Source: Vibrio casei (GTDB lineage Bacteria; Pseudomonadota; Gammaproteobacteria; Enterobacterales; Vibrionaceae). Taken from it: a stretch of DNA of 64,000 bases. Under the pieces are notes generated by a model. That model did not search any database. It saw only the letters and a list, made by a program, of their open reading frames with translations, and was not told where the DNA came from. Made by a program: the position numbers and the translations under genes. The stretch lies in the NCBI RefSeq assembly GCF_002218025.2, contig NZ_AP018680.1, positions 1,364,001 to 1,428,000 of the forward strand, in the 5' to 3' direction. Positions 37,779 through 48,635 of the stretch are shown piece by piece (position 1 is the stretch's first letter; each line of letters begins with the position of its first letter).

Positions 37779-38336
37779 GTGAGCATAATTACCCTTTTAT
37801 TACTAGCCTTTGCTATGTCTACCGATGCATTTGCAGCAGCAGTAGGTAAAGGCGCTAGCCTCAAAAATCCCCGAATATCCGAAGCCCTGAGAATGGGGTT
37901 AATTTTTGGTACAGTCGAAGCTATAACTCCTCTGATAGGATGGCTTATAGGTAGAAGCGCCTCTCCCTATGTTGACCTTTGGGATCATTGGATAGCACTT
38001 ATTCTATTAGTTGGCTTAGGATCTCATATGATTTATGAGGGGCTAAAACCGAGTCAATTAGGAGATGAAAAGTTAATAAAACCATCTATGTTCAAGGTAC
38101 TATTCACTGCTGTTGGTACGAGCATTGATGCTATGACTGTTGGTGTAAGCTTGGCATTTATCAATGTAAATATATGGATAGCCTCGGCACTGATAGGAAC
38201 TGCAACCTGCATTATGGTAACTATTGGTATAATGCTAGGACAAGCTTTAGGAGCCGTTTTAGGCACTAGAGCTGAGATATTTGGAGGCACTACACTGATA
38301 GGTGTTGGTGGATGGATTTTTTTCAGTCATATTTAA
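37779..38336 (+). CDS. mntP: manganese efflux pump
   Basis: A 185-residue membrane protein with six helices and two repeats. AMSTDAFAAAVGKGA in the first half and GTSIDAMTVGVS in the second hold the conserved Asp residues of MntP. It exports Mn2+. I place the start at the GTG at 37779, because the following VSIITLLLLAFAMS aligns with the E. coli start. The frame upstream of it runs through the riboswitch and is not protein. Confidence 0.92.
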   Translation: MSIITLLLLAFAMSTDAFAAAVGKGASLKNPRISEALRMGLIFGTVEAITPLIGWLIGRSASPYVDLWDHWIALILLVGLGSHMIYEGLKPSQLGDEKLIKPSMFKVLFTAVGTSIDAMTVGVSLAFINVNIWIASALIGTATCIMVTIGIMLGQALGAVLGTRAEIFGGTTLIGVGGWIFFSHI

Positions 38337-38348
38337 ATGATAATAAAT

Positions 38349-38374
38349 TGACCGCCATTGAGCGGTCTTTTTTG
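38349..38374 (+). terminator. terminator after mntP
   Basis: Stem GACCGC with GCGGTC, 6-nt loop, then six T. Confidence 0.85.
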
Positions 38375-38493
38375 GTACAGAGCAAGCACTAAGCCAAGCG
38401 AATGTGACTTAAGCTGCGCTCTAGCGAAATATTCAAAGCTTTTGAAAGTAGAAATGTTTTTGTAGAGAAGTATCACGTTGAATACTGTAATTT

Positions 38494-38790
38494 TTATTTT
38501 AAACTTTCAAAATATGCAGCAATATCTTTAATATCTGCATCATTAATTGTTGCAGCCATAGGTGACATCACGGGGTCTTTTCTCGCTCCGCTTTTATAAG
38601 CTTTAATGGATTTCTCAATATACGCTGCATCTTGTCCTTTAAGATTAGGGTAACCAGGAATAACAGCGATGCCATCGGCTCCATGACAGGATGCGCACAG
38701 CATGGTTTTTTCTTTACCAGCAGCAATATCTGCTGCAAAAGCCGTTGAGGAAAGTAGTAAACAAAGCGTAAAGAATGTGAGTTTTTTCAT
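38494..38790 (-). CDS. small periplasmic cytochrome c
   Basis: A 98-residue class I cytochrome c. A signal peptide (1-19, ending AFA) is followed by one heme site CASCHG at residues 32-37 and a distal Met in PVMSPMAA. It resembles cytochrome c5/c553-type electron carriers that can serve cbb3 oxidase. It is a single gene, facing mntP. Confidence 0.9.
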   Translation of the reverse strand: MKKLTFFTLCLLLSSTAFAADIAAGKEKTMLCASCHGADGIAVIPGYPNLKGQDAAYIEKSIKAYKSGARKDPVMSPMAATINDADIKDIAAYFESLK

Positions 38791-38941
38791 GTGTACTCCA
38801 TCGCATTAGTAATAAGTTAAGTTTATTGTGTGAACATAATTGTACACAACAATAGCTTGTAACTTATCCTAAACCAAATTAAGTGCATAAAAACGGAAGC
38901 TCAGTCACGAATTATCAAGAGAGCCTAAATTTATTTTAGGT

Positions 38942-39391
38942 TTAAAAATCGAGTAGCTTACTCAAATCTGCCTTGATGCTATTCACTTTTTTGCTCGCTA
39001 TTTCACTACGAGATGCCTCAGAAACTAAATATTCAATCGCTTCAGACAATGTGCAGCCTAATTCTTGTGCCCGTTCTGAAAGCTTTTCCCATACTGCATA
39101 ATCTAAATCGATCGATTTCTTTTTCGTATGAGTGTGTTCGGCATTGAAATGTCGCTTACGCTTAGCTCTAATAGCTTGTTTAAGCTTGTTATCTAGCTCT
39201 GGATTAATGTGTTCATCTATCCATTCAATCACTTGGGTAGGTTGATGTTCTAGTTTTTTTAGACCGTCAACAGCAGCTGAAGATTCACTACTATCTCGGT
39301 ATCGAGTGATCGATGCGCCATCCTTCCATTTACGTATTAGATATTGCCATTTCCAACCACATTCTAAATTCTCAAGCTGTTGATACTTCAT
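38942..39391 (-). CDS. matP: macrodomain Ter organiser
   Basis: MatP binds matS sites in the terminus macrodomain and links them to the division machinery. The 149-residue protein matches E. coli MatP from the first residues (MKYQQLENLE, GWKWQYL), through IRAKRKRHFNAEHTHTKKKSIDL, to the ribbon-helix-helix and coiled-coil end. It is divergent from lonH, as in enterics, where matP, ycbZ and fabA are neighbours. Confidence 0.96.
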   Translation of the reverse strand: MKYQQLENLECGWKWQYLIRKWKDGASITRYRDSSESSAAVDGLKKLEHQPTQVIEWIDEHINPELDNKLKQAIRAKRKRHFNAEHTHTKKKSIDLDYAVWEKLSERAQELGCTLSEAIEYLVSEASRSEIASKKVNSIKADLSKLLDF

Positions 39392-39609
39392 TCGTCTTCC
39401 CTATTGACAATTTCTAGTGACAGTGTAACTAAAGTCAAGTGTTAACTCAACTATTTCATTATATTTTAGCTATCTAAGATTAGCTCTATTTTCTCCCACG
39501 TCAGTTTACTTGAGTATTCTTTAACCACGTGGGCCTATAAACAGGTATAAGATTAGGACATTTTTCTATATACTTCTTAGCTTCTAACCACATAGTGAAC
39601 ACTTTTATA

Positions 39610-41277
39610 ATGATCAAAGAGTCTTGGCATTCAGCAATCCCTAATTTTAATCAATTTGAAGATGTGCTATCTCATGTAGATGCAATACAACCACTCTCTT
39701 TTCTCGATTTACAGCCGAGACTACTGTCGTCAATCATTCGATTTGATCAATTAAAAAGTTTCCCACGTTTTCTTGTAATTAATGCCCCTGATAATTTCAT
39801 TTATAGACAGGTAATAGAACAAAGTTACCAAAATTTAATCCATTCAAACCATATTGATCGAGTTCCAGTCATCACCAGTGACTCTATTGAACCCAAAGAT
39901 TTATTTGGCCAATATCAAGTTAAAAATGGAGAGATTGTTAGCATTACTGATGGTTTACTTGATAAAGCAGATCGTGGTTACCTTATTATTTCAGCAAATT
40001 TAATTTTAGCTAATCCTAGAGCTTGGCCAAAATTAAAGTCAGCGATTCTTGGTGACTCCTGCTCCCCACTAAGCTCCGATCCCCGACAAATCACTTCCGC
40101 CCCCCAAAAATACTATGATATTAAATTAGTTATTGTAGGTGATCGTATGCAATTAGCGGATCTTGATATGTTTGATGCGGATATTCGGAGTCAAATGTGT
40201 TTATTCGGTGAAGTTGAGCTTGAATTAAAAATTAGCGATCAATCCTTTAAGCAATATTTGGGTTATGTAAAAGGGATTATACAAAATGATAAATTGCCAA
40301 GCTTACAAAACATACAAGCTTGGGAATCTTTTTTAATTCAAGGTGCTCGGGAAACTGAAGATCAAGAGCGTATGCCTTTATGTTTAATTTGGCATAAGAG
40401 TTTACTGACTGAAGCTAGCATTGAGTCTAATCATAACGATATTTCTGCTATACATATACAACAAGCCTTAGACCATAAAAATTATCGTCAATCATACCTG
40501 CCATTGAGAGCGTTAGACGATATTTTGGAGGGTCAGGTAATTATTGAAACTCAAGGTGAACGTGTTGGACAAGTCAATGGCTTAACCGTGATAGAAATAC
40601 CTGGTCACCCTGTCACTTATGGTGAGCCAGCTCGTATCTCTTGTGTTATTCACTTTGGTGATGGCGATATAGCCGACGTTGAACGTAAAGCTGAGTTAGG
40701 CGGTAATTTACACGCGAAAGGTATGATGATTATGCAAGCATTTCTTGGCAGTGCATTAAATCTTGATGATCCATTACCTTTTGCTGCCTCTATTGTCTTT
40801 GAACAATCTTATTCCGAAGTGGATGGTGATAGCGCATCGCTAGCTGAGCTATGTTCATTAGTCAGCGCCCTATCTGAATACCCTATCAATCAAGCTATTG
40901 CGGTTACAGGGGCCGTCGATCAGTTTGGTCGAGTTCAAGCTGTTGGAGGATTAAATGAAAAAATTGAAGGTTTCTTCAATGTTTGCCAGCACCACGGATT
41001 AACAGGCCAACAAGGTGTTGTTCTTCCAAAATCTAATTTGAAACATTTATCCTTACATCAAGATGTTGTACAAGCTTTGAAAAGTGAACAATTTCATCTA
41101 TGGTCAGTAGAGTCTGTTGATGAAGCTCTTCCTCTCATTTTCGGTAAAGCATTCCGTGGTGACGAAGATGAAACTATTTTGAAGAAAATTTCTGAGAGAA
41201 TCGAGCATTTCGATAAACATGAATTAAGTCCTTGTGGTTTTTTGAATAAGATCAAAAACATCATAGGTATTCACTGA
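39610..41277 (+). CDS. Lon-like serine-lysine protease without ATPase motifs (YcbZ/LonH)
   Basis: A 555-residue protein matching E. coli YcbZ. The C-terminal Lon protease domain has catalytic Ser408 in EVDGDSAS and Lys451 in GGLNEKIEG, 43 residues apart as in Lon. The N-terminal half resembles a remnant AAA region without Walker A or B, so it is probably ATP-independent. I prefer the ATG at 39610 (MIKESW); a GTG at 39595 is possible, and neither has a good ribosome site. It lies 64 bp before fabA. Confidence 0.88.
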   Translation: MIKESWHSAIPNFNQFEDVLSHVDAIQPLSFLDLQPRLLSSIIRFDQLKSFPRFLVINAPDNFIYRQVIEQSYQNLIHSNHIDRVPVITSDSIEPKDLFGQYQVKNGEIVSITDGLLDKADRGYLIISANLILANPRAWPKLKSAILGDSCSPLSSDPRQITSAPQKYYDIKLVIVGDRMQLADLDMFDADIRSQMCLFGEVELELKISDQSFKQYLGYVKGIIQNDKLPSLQNIQAWESFLIQGARETEDQERMPLCLIWHKSLLTEASIESNHNDISAIHIQQALDHKNYRQSYLPLRALDDILEGQVIIETQGERVGQVNGLTVIEIPGHPVTYGEPARISCVIHFGDGDIADVERKAELGGNLHAKGMMIMQAFLGSALNLDDPLPFAASIVFEQSYSEVDGDSASLAELCSLVSALSEYPINQAIAVTGAVDQFGRVQAVGGLNEKIEGFFNVCQHHGLTGQQGVVLPKSNLKHLSLHQDVVQALKSEQFHLWSVESVDEALPLIFGKAFRGDEDETILKKISERIEHFDKHELSPCGFLNKIKNIIGIH

Positions 41278-41341
41278 TCGGACTTGTTTAGCTTACACGT
41301 GTTCTCTAAGATACACAGACTATTTCTGGAGTGAAAAAATA

Positions 41342-41866
41342 ATGCAAAACAAACGTAACTCATATACTCGTGAAGATCTTTTAGCTTCGAGCCAAGGTGA
41401 ATTGTTTGGACCTGGTCGTCCTCAACTTCCAGCCCCTAACATGCTTATGATGGATCGCATTGTCAATATTACTGATGAAGATGGTACAGGTCAGTTTGGT
41501 AAAGGCATCATTGTTGCAGAGTTAGATATTACTCCTGATCTATGGTTTTTTGATTGTCACTTCCCTGGTGATCCTGTTATGCCTGGCTGTCTAGGCCTTG
41601 ATGCTATGTGGCAACTGGTAGGTTTCTTTTTAGGCTGGGTTGGCGGTGAAGGTAAAGGCCGCGCTTTAGGTGTGGGTGAAGTTAAATTTACAGGCCAAAT
41701 CCTACCAACAGCTAAAAAAGTAACGTATGAAATTAATATAAAGCGTGTGGTAAATCGTCGCTTGGTTATGGGCCTTGCTGATGGTCGAGTCCTTGTTGAT
41801 GGAAAAGAAATTTATGTAGCAAAAGATTTGAAAGTAGGTCTTTTCCAAGATACTTCTTCTTTCTAG
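41342..41866 (+). CDS. fabA: 3-hydroxydecanoyl-ACP dehydratase/isomerase
   Basis: A 174-residue hot-dog enzyme that makes the first double bond of unsaturated fatty acids. The catalytic His73 lies in [13 protein letters not shown] and Asp87 in LGLDAMWQL. The length and these motifs are those of FabA rather than FabZ. It lies downstream of lonH and may be partly co-transcribed. A terminator follows. Confidence 0.97.
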   Translation: MQNKRNSYTREDLLASSQGELFGPGRPQLPAPNMLMMDRIVNITDEDGTGQFGKGIIVAELDITPDLWFFDCHFPGDPVMPGCLGLDAMWQLVGFFLGWVGGEGKGRALGVGEVKFTGQILPTAKKVTYEINIKRVVNRRLVMGLADGRVLVDGKEIYVAKDLKVGLFQDTSSF

Positions 41867-41883
41867 AATTTGTTTATATGATT

Positions 41884-41914
41884 TAATAAATCAGCTTATT
41901 TGCTGATTTATTTT
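41884..41914 (+). terminator. terminator after fabA
   Basis: Stem TAAATCAGC with GCTGATTTA, 5-6 nt loop and a T-run. Confidence 0.8.
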
Positions 41915-41951
41915 CTTATGGTTATTTAGTTATAGTGCGTCATATGTTGAA

Positions 41952-41976
41952 ATAAAAGGCCCCAAATTGGAGCCTA
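41952..41976 (-). terminator. terminator after rmf
   Basis: A 7-bp stem (AGGCTCC with GGGGCCT on the minus strand, one mismatch) followed by TTTTATTT, just past the rmf stop. Confidence 0.6.
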
Positions 41977-41989
41977 AATTAAAAACATC

Positions 41990-42163
41990 TTACTTTATAA
42001 GTCCAGATTGGCGATCTTCTCTAGCATCTCGCCATCCGCCTAACCAATTCGATTTTGCATCCATCTGCTGGAATGGACAGTCATCCATCGATCTCCCATT
42101 TAGACCCGCTTTATAGCCTTGAGATTGCGCTCTTTCTAGGCGATCGCGTTTCTGTCTCTTCAT
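41990..42163 (-). CDS. rmf: ribosome modulation factor
   Basis: A 57-residue basic protein: MKRQKRDRLERAQSQGYKAG, then the DDCPFQ and WLGGWRDARED blocks of Rmf. It dimerises 70S ribosomes into inactive 100S particles in stationary phase. It faces fabA, while in E. coli rmf also lies next to fabA. Confidence 0.95.
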   Translation of the reverse strand: MKRQKRDRLERAQSQGYKAGLNGRSMDDCPFQQMDAKSNWLGGWRDAREDRQSGLIK

Positions 42164-42267
42164 AGTTCAGTCCTCTTTCTTAAATTTTACGAAAACGACT
42201 ATCTGTGGCACTTTTATTACACCACAAGTAAAGCATCGATCATCTTTGAGGTTTTCTCAAGATAAAA

Positions 42268-42301
42268 AAAAACCGAAGCTCAATTTTGTGAGCCTCGGTT
42301 C
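42268..42301 (-). terminator. terminator after the DUF3466 gene
   Basis: Stem AACCGAAGCTCA with TGAGCCTCGGTT (one bulge), followed by eight or more T on the minus strand. Confidence 0.8.
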
Positions 42302-42305
42302 AATC

Positions 42306-44285
42306 TTACATTTTGTTTTTTCTTCGTCTGAAACCAATTAAGCCAAGTATAGTCAAAGCAAAATAACCTAGGCTACCCCCTCCCGATCTTTCAACTGGTG
42401 CATCACCTGCTTTTCTTATTTGAATATCCGAAGAAGTCGCGCCAGGAATAGGGATTAACTTAACGGCAACCAACTTCTCGACGCCAGCCCCATCTCCACA
42501 ATATGAATTATGAGAAACATAATCATACCCACCTTGACAAAAGTTAGCTGTCGCAGAAATAACACCATCGTCATTAATACCTGTCGCATTTACAATGCGA
42601 TATTGGTTGTTATTACCCGATACATCACCATCATTGGTTAAGTTATCAAGCCACCATGACTTACCTTGAAAGATAGCAAAACGCTCAGTATTGTATCCAG
42701 ATAAATTTAACGGATCGATAAAGCCACGACGACGACGTTCTTTACCATTAACTTCACGATCATCTTCAGCATCAATGGAGCCTACCACTTCATTATAGTT
42801 GTTGATGGCATTCGCTTCACCACCCGCACCTTTGAAGAAAATATCACCCGATAAATAAACAGCCGTTGGTGGCGATGTTGGGCTACCTTTTGAGGCGTCC
42901 GTATAGAACAAGCGATTATTAGCAGCACCATTCTCAGGGTAACGCCCGCTACGTTTGGCTTCTCCAATTGCAATCAAGTGATTATTAATGTCTTTAACCA
43001 AGCTGTTGCTGTAAATATAATCATCACCTTGCTTAATTTCAGCGCCTCTAACAAAGGCTGTCTGCCATTGGTTTTCTTTTGACGGGTCAAATGATGATGC
43101 TGGATAAAAAATAGCAGCCTGCATCAATAAGCTATCATCATCACGATAAGTATTAAACCCACCAAGTACCGGTTTATCTCCATATAAGCTATTGCTCGTT
43201 TCAGCAATGACCGATGTTCGGGCACTACTTTGAGCACTGGCATCATCGCGGTTAGGTTCCGATGTAGCCTGTCCTGACCATTCTGAAACAGCAGCTCCTG
43301 ATGCACCATTAGCGTCAGCGGTATCCCAAACATAAGCTTGTGTAGCGAAAGCAAAGTTTTGACAATCGGCTAGTAATACTGGATTTGGATAATTAGTGGT
43401 CTCTGTACATTTGCTTAAGTCACCAAAATAATTTTTGTTATCATCATTATTATTAAAAGGTGCAATCGATGCTGAACCAACGACATAAATAGAACCACTA
43501 TCTTTAGGGTATTCAAAGGAGTCAAACGCAAAGGTACGCCCCATTTGTTTTACTATTGAAGCACCATCTTGTTTCGGCAGTAAGTATGTTGTGCCATAAA
43601 AACCACGCTGACGATAGGTTAAAAGCTCATTACTACCAACACTATAATAACCACTGCTTGCAATACCAATTGGCGTGCCATCGGCAAGTACTTTATTAAC
43701 TACGCTGTTCGAAGAGTCCGTAATTAATGAACCACCAGGAGGTGTATAGCTACTTTCAACTGGCGCAGAGATTTCACTCCCATTAATTAATGCAACGGCA
43801 TTTCGGCCATTGTAACCTTGATTAAAAGCTCGTCTTTCATGACATAACCCCCCTTGTAAGCTAGTATCACAAACATCAGTATCGTTACTTGATTGACCAC
43901 CAAACCACTGCTGATTTGCCCAGCTCTCACAAGTAGAATAACCTAACTGGTTATAACAATAACTTTTTAAATCATTATAATCTAAATAAGAAAAATGATT
44001 ATCGATACGAAAAGGCACTTCATCACGATAAGAAAAACCATCGGAACCTTGTCGACTATCTCCACCAAGTAAGTAATTCGAATCAGAACAGCTTACAGTG
44101 TCTGCAAAACACCCTAATGGATTTGTATCTGATTCTATCGATGAATCACTTATCGTGCTCGAAAACGTCTGCTTTGCATCCACATTAGAGTTAACAGGTA
44201 CAATTTTATAAATTGCAGCCGTCACTGAATTTGTTGCTAATAATGAAGCAGTAATAACACTTAACTTAAATATTTTATTTGGCAT
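42306..44285 (-). CDS. DUF3466-like exported protein with GlyGly-CTERM tail
   Basis: A 659-residue exported protein. A signal peptide (about 1-23, ending VTA) precedes a long region rich in Asn, Ser, Asp and Gly with several cysteines, resembling the DUF3466 family of Vibrio. The end is SGGGSLG, then a hydrophobic helix (YFALTILGLIGF), then RRRK. This is the GlyGly-CTERM signal cut by rhombosortase and linked to type II secretion. Function is unknown. The gene lies 14 bp after uup in the same direction. Confidence 0.8.
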   Translation of the reverse strand: MPNKIFKLSVITASLLATNSVTAAIYKIVPVNSNVDAKQTFSSTISDSSIESDTNPLGCFADTVSCSDSNYLLGGDSRQGSDGFSYRDEVPFRIDNHFSYLDYNDLKSYCYNQLGYSTCESWANQQWFGGQSSNDTDVCDTSLQGGLCHERRAFNQGYNGRNAVALINGSEISAPVESSYTPPGGSLITDSSNSVVNKVLADGTPIGIASSGYYSVGSNELLTYRQRGFYGTTYLLPKQDGASIVKQMGRTFAFDSFEYPKDSGSIYVVGSASIAPFNNNDDNKNYFGDLSKCTETTNYPNPVLLADCQNFAFATQAYVWDTADANGASGAAVSEWSGQATSEPNRDDASAQSSARTSVIAETSNSLYGDKPVLGGFNTYRDDDSLLMQAAIFYPASSFDPSKENQWQTAFVRGAEIKQGDDYIYSNSLVKDINNHLIAIGEAKRSGRYPENGAANNRLFYTDASKGSPTSPPTAVYLSGDIFFKGAGGEANAINNYNEVVGSIDAEDDREVNGKERRRRGFIDPLNLSGYNTERFAIFQGKSWWLDNLTNDGDVSGNNNQYRIVNATGINDDGVISATANFCQGGYDYVSHNSYCGDGAGVEKLVAVKLIPIPGATSSDIQIRKAGDAPVERSGGGSLGYFALTILGLIGFRRRKNKM

Positions 44286-44299
44286 TCACATCTAATCCG

Positions 44300-46222
44300 T
44301 TAGGCCTGCATAGACTCAAGTTCTTCCCACCGAGCAAATGCAGTTTCTAATTCTTGTTCAGTAGCGTTCAAGCGGTTTAATACTGCTTGAGTGTCGTCAC
44401 TACTCTGGTTAAAAAAGTCAGGTTGGTTAACCTTTTCTTGAAGCTCATCAACTTCAGCTTCTAATTTTTCTAATAACTGCGGTAAAGACTCTAATTCTCT
44501 CTGCAGTTTATAAGACAATTTTTTAGGTTTACTCTCGACAGGTTGAGGTTTAGGCACTTCCTCTGTTACTTTTTCTGTTGGCTTCACAATATCATCAGCC
44601 ACATTCAGACCACGAGATTGCAAAACTTGTGCGCGTTGTTCTTGCGCATCATGATAACCACCAACAAACTCTTCAATTTTACCATTGCCTTCAAAAATCC
44701 AACTACTCATCACGGTATTGTCGACAAACTGACGGTCATGACTGACTAATAATAAAGTACCCTGATAGTTGGCAAGAATTTCTTCTAAAAGTTCCAATGT
44801 TTCGATATCTAAATCATTCGTTGGTTCATCTAGAATCAATAAATTATTTGATTTTAAAAATAATCGAGCAAGAAGCAAACGGTTTTTCTCACCACCGGAT
44901 AATGCTTTAACCGGAGTACGAGCCCTTTTAGGTTCAAATAAGAAATCTTGGAGATAGCCTAATGCATGACGAGTTCGACCACCAACAGTCACTTCTTGCT
45001 TACCATCAGCTAGGTTATCCATAACCGTTTTCTCAGGATCAAGTATTTCGCGATATTGATCGAAATAAGCCACTTCTAACTTCGTTCCACAATGTAAGCG
45101 ACCTGAGTCAGGTTGCAACTGGCCAAGTAATAATTTTAATAATGTACTCTTGCCACAACCATTTGGACCAATTAAGGCAATTCGATCACCGCGCATAATA
45201 TTGAAGCTGAAATCATCGACAATCGTTTTACCATCAATGGAGTAACATAGATTTTCAGCTTCAAAAATAATCTTACCTGAACGATTAGATTCATCAATTT
45301 GAATATTGGCTTTACCTTGTACTTCACGACGATCAGAACGTTCTTCACGTAATTTTTTAAGTGCCCTTACACGTCCTTCATTACGAGTCCGACGAGCTTT
45401 TATTCCTTGACGAATCCAAACTTCTTCTTGAGCCAGTTTCTTATCAAATTCCGCATTTTGCATTTCTTCAACGCGTAATGCTTCTTCCTTATCGATCAGG
45501 TATTGTTCATAGTTACCAGGGTAAGAACTTAATTTACCGCGATCTAAATCCAGAATACGAGTCGCCATTGACTGAATAAAAGCTCTGTCATGCGAAATAA
45601 AAATTATTGAACCTCTGAAATCTTTCAAAAAGCATTCCAACCATTCAATAGTCGTCACATCAAGGTGGTTAGTCGGTTCATCGAGAAGCAATACATCCGG
45701 GTCGCATACTAATGCTCGTGCTAATGCCGCTTTACGTTGCCAACCACCAGACAAACTCGTCAGCAGTGTATGTTCATCAAGCGATAACGATGTCAGTATA
45801 TTTTTAATACGTTCTTCCAAACGCCATCCATTATTGTGATCCAATTGCTCTTGAATACGAGATAAATGATTGATGTTTTTTTCTGATGGATCTTCCGCCA
45901 TAATATCTAACTGATGTTGATACTGCTTAAGAAGTTCCCCCACTTCAGCAAGGCCTTCAGCAACATAGTCGTATACTGTACCTTCTGCATTACGTGGTGG
46001 ATCTTGTTCTAGACGAGACACCACAACATCTTGTGTGACTTGAATTTTACCATCATCCATAATGATTTCACCCGCAAGGACTTTCATCATGGTCGATTTA
46101 CCTGCGCCATTACGGCCTACAAGGCATACTCTTTCATTCTGTTGTAATGCAAAGTCCGCTTTATCCAATAAAGGATGATCGCCAAAAGCCAATTGAGCGT
46201 TATGAAGGGTAATCAATGCCAT
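44300..46222 (-). CDS. uup: ABC-F ATPase Uup
   Basis: A 640-residue soluble protein with two ABC domains: Walker A GRNGAGKST and GPNGCGKST, signatures SGGWQRKAALARAL and LSGGEKNRLLLARLF, and an arginine-rich linker between them. A C-terminal coiled coil (from about 560, LPQLLEKLEAEVDELQEKV) binds DNA in Uup. The ABC-F family acts on ribosomes, and Uup also affects transposon excision in E. coli. Its start overlaps the glutaredoxin-like gene by 23 bp. Confidence 0.94.
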   Translation of the reverse strand: MALITLHNAQLAFGDHPLLDKADFALQQNERVCLVGRNGAGKSTMMKVLAGEIIMDDGKIQVTQDVVVSRLEQDPPRNAEGTVYDYVAEGLAEVGELLKQYQHQLDIMAEDPSEKNINHLSRIQEQLDHNNGWRLEERIKNILTSLSLDEHTLLTSLSGGWQRKAALARALVCDPDVLLLDEPTNHLDVTTIEWLECFLKDFRGSIIFISHDRAFIQSMATRILDLDRGKLSSYPGNYEQYLIDKEEALRVEEMQNAEFDKKLAQEEVWIRQGIKARRTRNEGRVRALKKLREERSDRREVQGKANIQIDESNRSGKIIFEAENLCYSIDGKTIVDDFSFNIMRGDRIALIGPNGCGKSTLLKLLLGQLQPDSGRLHCGTKLEVAYFDQYREILDPEKTVMDNLADGKQEVTVGGRTRHALGYLQDFLFEPKRARTPVKALSGGEKNRLLLARLFLKSNNLLILDEPTNDLDIETLELLEEILANYQGTLLLVSHDRQFVDNTVMSSWIFEGNGKIEEFVGGYHDAQEQRAQVLQSRGLNVADDIVKPTEKVTEEVPKPQPVESKPKKLSYKLQRELESLPQLLEKLEAEVDELQEKVNQPDFFNQSSDDTQAVLNRLNATEQELETAFARWEELESMQA

Positions 46223-46469
46223 TTTGTTTTAACCACACTTGTAATTCTTTGATATTAAATGGCCAGAACAACTCTTCCGGTTGTATCTGGTGCTTTTTGT
46301 CCGTTTCTTTAAGTGAAATCACTGGTATTGTGACCCCGTAACGGTTAAATAATTCGTCGTCAAAGGCGATATCGATAACGTCCACTTGCGATTGAAGATT
46401 GAGACTAGATAACTGCTCAAATGCCATTTCACATAAATGGCAACCTACAGTGGAATACAGTTTCAACAT
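46200..46469 (-). CDS. glutaredoxin-like (DUF836) protein
   Basis: An 89-residue thioredoxin-fold protein with the redox motif CHLC near residue 11 (YSTVGCHLCEMA) and the cis-Pro segment VTIPVIS. It belongs to the glutaredoxin-like DUF836 group. I chose the ATG at 46469 (MLKLYS) because it matches the family start. It lies between rlmL and uup with overlap to uup, as in other Vibrio genomes. Its partner is unknown. Confidence 0.85.
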   Translation of the reverse strand: MLKLYSTVGCHLCEMAFEQLSSLNLQSQVDVIDIAFDDELFNRYGVTIPVISLKETDKKHQIQPEELFWPFNIKELQVWLKQNGIDYPS

Positions 46470-46499
46470 ATCAACATTCCTTGCTAACACTTTATTCTA

Positions 46500-48635
46500 T
46501 TAGCGGTGTGTAATAACCCAACAGTTATGAATATGCTTATTACGAGCAAAATCCATTGGTAGGGTTTTTGATGAGATATTTTCCGCTTGTAAGCCTAATT
46601 GTTCTAGGCCGTCGAGATCCATTTTAAACAAACGTTTATTATTCGAGAAAATAACCACAGCATCTTTTCTCATCAAACGCTTTAAATTCTCCATCAACAT
46701 CAGGTGATCACGCTGAATATCAAATGTTTGCTCCATTCTTTTTGAATTAGAAAACGTTGGTGGATCAATGAAAATCAAATCAAACGTACGATCTTCATGC
46801 TTTAACCACTGTAAACAATCCGCTTGTTCATATTGATGATGCTCACCAACAAAGCCATTCAGCTCCATGTTACGCTGAGCCCATTGCAGATAAGTATTCG
46901 ACATATCCACCGTCGTTGTCGATTTGGCTCCACCCGCAGCAGCATGAACACTAGCACTACCGGTATACGCAAATAGATTTAAGAAATCTTTACCTGAAGA
47001 CATCTCACCTAAGCGACGACGGGTCAATTTATGGTCTAAAAATAAGCCAGTATCAAGATAATCTTGCAGGTTAACCAGTAGTTTTACGCCATACTCATTC
47101 ACTTCAAGGTATTCAGAATCTTGAGATAATTTTTGATATTGACGTTTCCCCTTCTGCTTTTCCCGAGTTTTAAGCACAACCTTATTTGCATCCACGTTTA
47201 AAACTTGAATGGTCGCTCTAATAATATCGGTCAAACGACGTTTGGCGACATCTTCAGGAATCGTTTTAGGCGCGGCATACTCTTGAATCACTACATGATC
47301 AAGGTATAAATCAATTGCTACATTATAATTAGGAAGGTCGGCGTCATAAACACGGTAACAATCGAGTTGCTCGCGTTTCGCCCACTTACCTATTTTAGCA
47401 AGATTCTTTTTGACCCTATTGGCAAAGTCTGGTGCGATTTGTGCTTCTTCCTTTTCAGAATGGCGTATTGTTTCACCATTTGGATTCACACGAGCAGTAA
47501 TAGAATAATTTTTTTGGTGACACGGTAACGCACCATTGCTTAGTTTATATTGTTTATCAGCACGCATGCGTAAACAGCTAAGCAGCTCTTCGCTTGAAGA
47601 GAAAATAGATGCATGGCTTCCTGCAAACTCACTCTTTAATTGCGCACCAAAAGCAGTATACAAGGCAATCAAACCCGGTTCAGTTCCTAAGCGCTCACCA
47701 TATGGTGGATTACAAATAATAATGCCAGTATCAAACCCTTGAGGTTTTTCTAGTTTAGCCGCATCAGCCAACTTAAATTGGATAGCATCACCCAAACCTG
47801 CTCGCCTAGCATTATCTTTAGCGGCTTGAAGCACCCTCTGATCATTATCAATACCAAAGAAGCGATTCGCTTCTAAAGACTTAACGCCTTTACGACCCTG
47901 AACACTCGCTTCAGCTTTTATTTCAGCCCAAACATCGGCTTCAAAACTATGTAATGCTTCAAAAGCCCACTTAGAACGTTGAATACCAGGGGCAACATTA
48001 GCGGCCATTAATGCGGCCTCAATTAATAAGGTACCTGAACCACACATAGGATCCAATAATACTTGCGAGCCATCCCACCCACTTCGAGTAATAATTGCGC
48101 AAGCCAGTGTTTCACGTAAAGGAGCAGCCCCAGCTTGAGTTCGGTAGCCACGCTGATGTAATCCTAAGCCAACAATATCAATACCGAGTATTGCTCTATC
48201 ACGATGTAAACGGACATGGATGCGAAGATCGGGTTGATCTTTACTGATCTCAGGTCGACCTAAGTCTTTTTTAGTGAAGCTATCAACAATCGCATCTTTA
48301 ACTTTCATGGCGCCGTATTGGCTATTACGAATCTCTTGGTTTGTACCATTGAAATCAACAATCAATCGTTTATCTACAGAGAAATGAGAAGCCCAATTCA
48401 CAGCCGATGCTGATAAATAAAGGTCCATATCATCATTGCAGTAAAATTCAGAGAGAATTAAAACAAAACGTGAAGCCAAACGGCTCCATAAACAACAACG
48501 ATAGGCTTGTGCATTTGTGGCTGTAAAACGCACACCAGCCTGCACTGGCTTAGCATCGGTAATCCCTAACTGCTTGAGCTCATCCGCTAGAAGGTTTTCA
48601 AGTCCGTTCGAGGTTATCGCTAAATATTGATTCAT
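46500..48635 (-). CDS. rlmL: 23S rRNA methyltransferase RlmKL
   Basis: A 711-residue bifunctional enzyme. The N-terminal THUMP domain and first methyltransferase ([23 protein letters not shown]) make m2G2445. The C-terminal methyltransferase ([26 protein letters not shown]) makes m7G2069. I chose the ATG at 48635 (MNQYLAI), matching the family start; a longer frame adds 17 unlikely residues. Confidence 0.95.
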   Translation of the reverse strand: MNQYLAITSNGLENLLADELKQLGITDAKPVQAGVRFTATNAQAYRCCLWSRLASRFVLILSEFYCNDDMDLYLSASAVNWASHFSVDKRLIVDFNGTNQEIRNSQYGAMKVKDAIVDSFTKKDLGRPEISKDQPDLRIHVRLHRDRAILGIDIVGLGLHQRGYRTQAGAAPLRETLACAIITRSGWDGSQVLLDPMCGSGTLLIEAALMAANVAPGIQRSKWAFEALHSFEADVWAEIKAEASVQGRKGVKSLEANRFFGIDNDQRVLQAAKDNARRAGLGDAIQFKLADAAKLEKPQGFDTGIIICNPPYGERLGTEPGLIALYTAFGAQLKSEFAGSHASIFSSSEELLSCLRMRADKQYKLSNGALPCHQKNYSITARVNPNGETIRHSEKEEAQIAPDFANRVKKNLAKIGKWAKREQLDCYRVYDADLPNYNVAIDLYLDHVVIQEYAAPKTIPEDVAKRRLTDIIRATIQVLNVDANKVVLKTREKQKGKRQYQKLSQDSEYLEVNEYGVKLLVNLQDYLDTGLFLDHKLTRRRLGEMSSGKDFLNLFAYTGSASVHAAAGGAKSTTTVDMSNTYLQWAQRNMELNGFVGEHHQYEQADCLQWLKHEDRTFDLIFIDPPTFSNSKRMEQTFDIQRDHLMLMENLKRLMRKDAVVIFSNNKRLFKMDLDGLEQLGLQAENISSKTLPMDFARNKHIHNCWVITHR

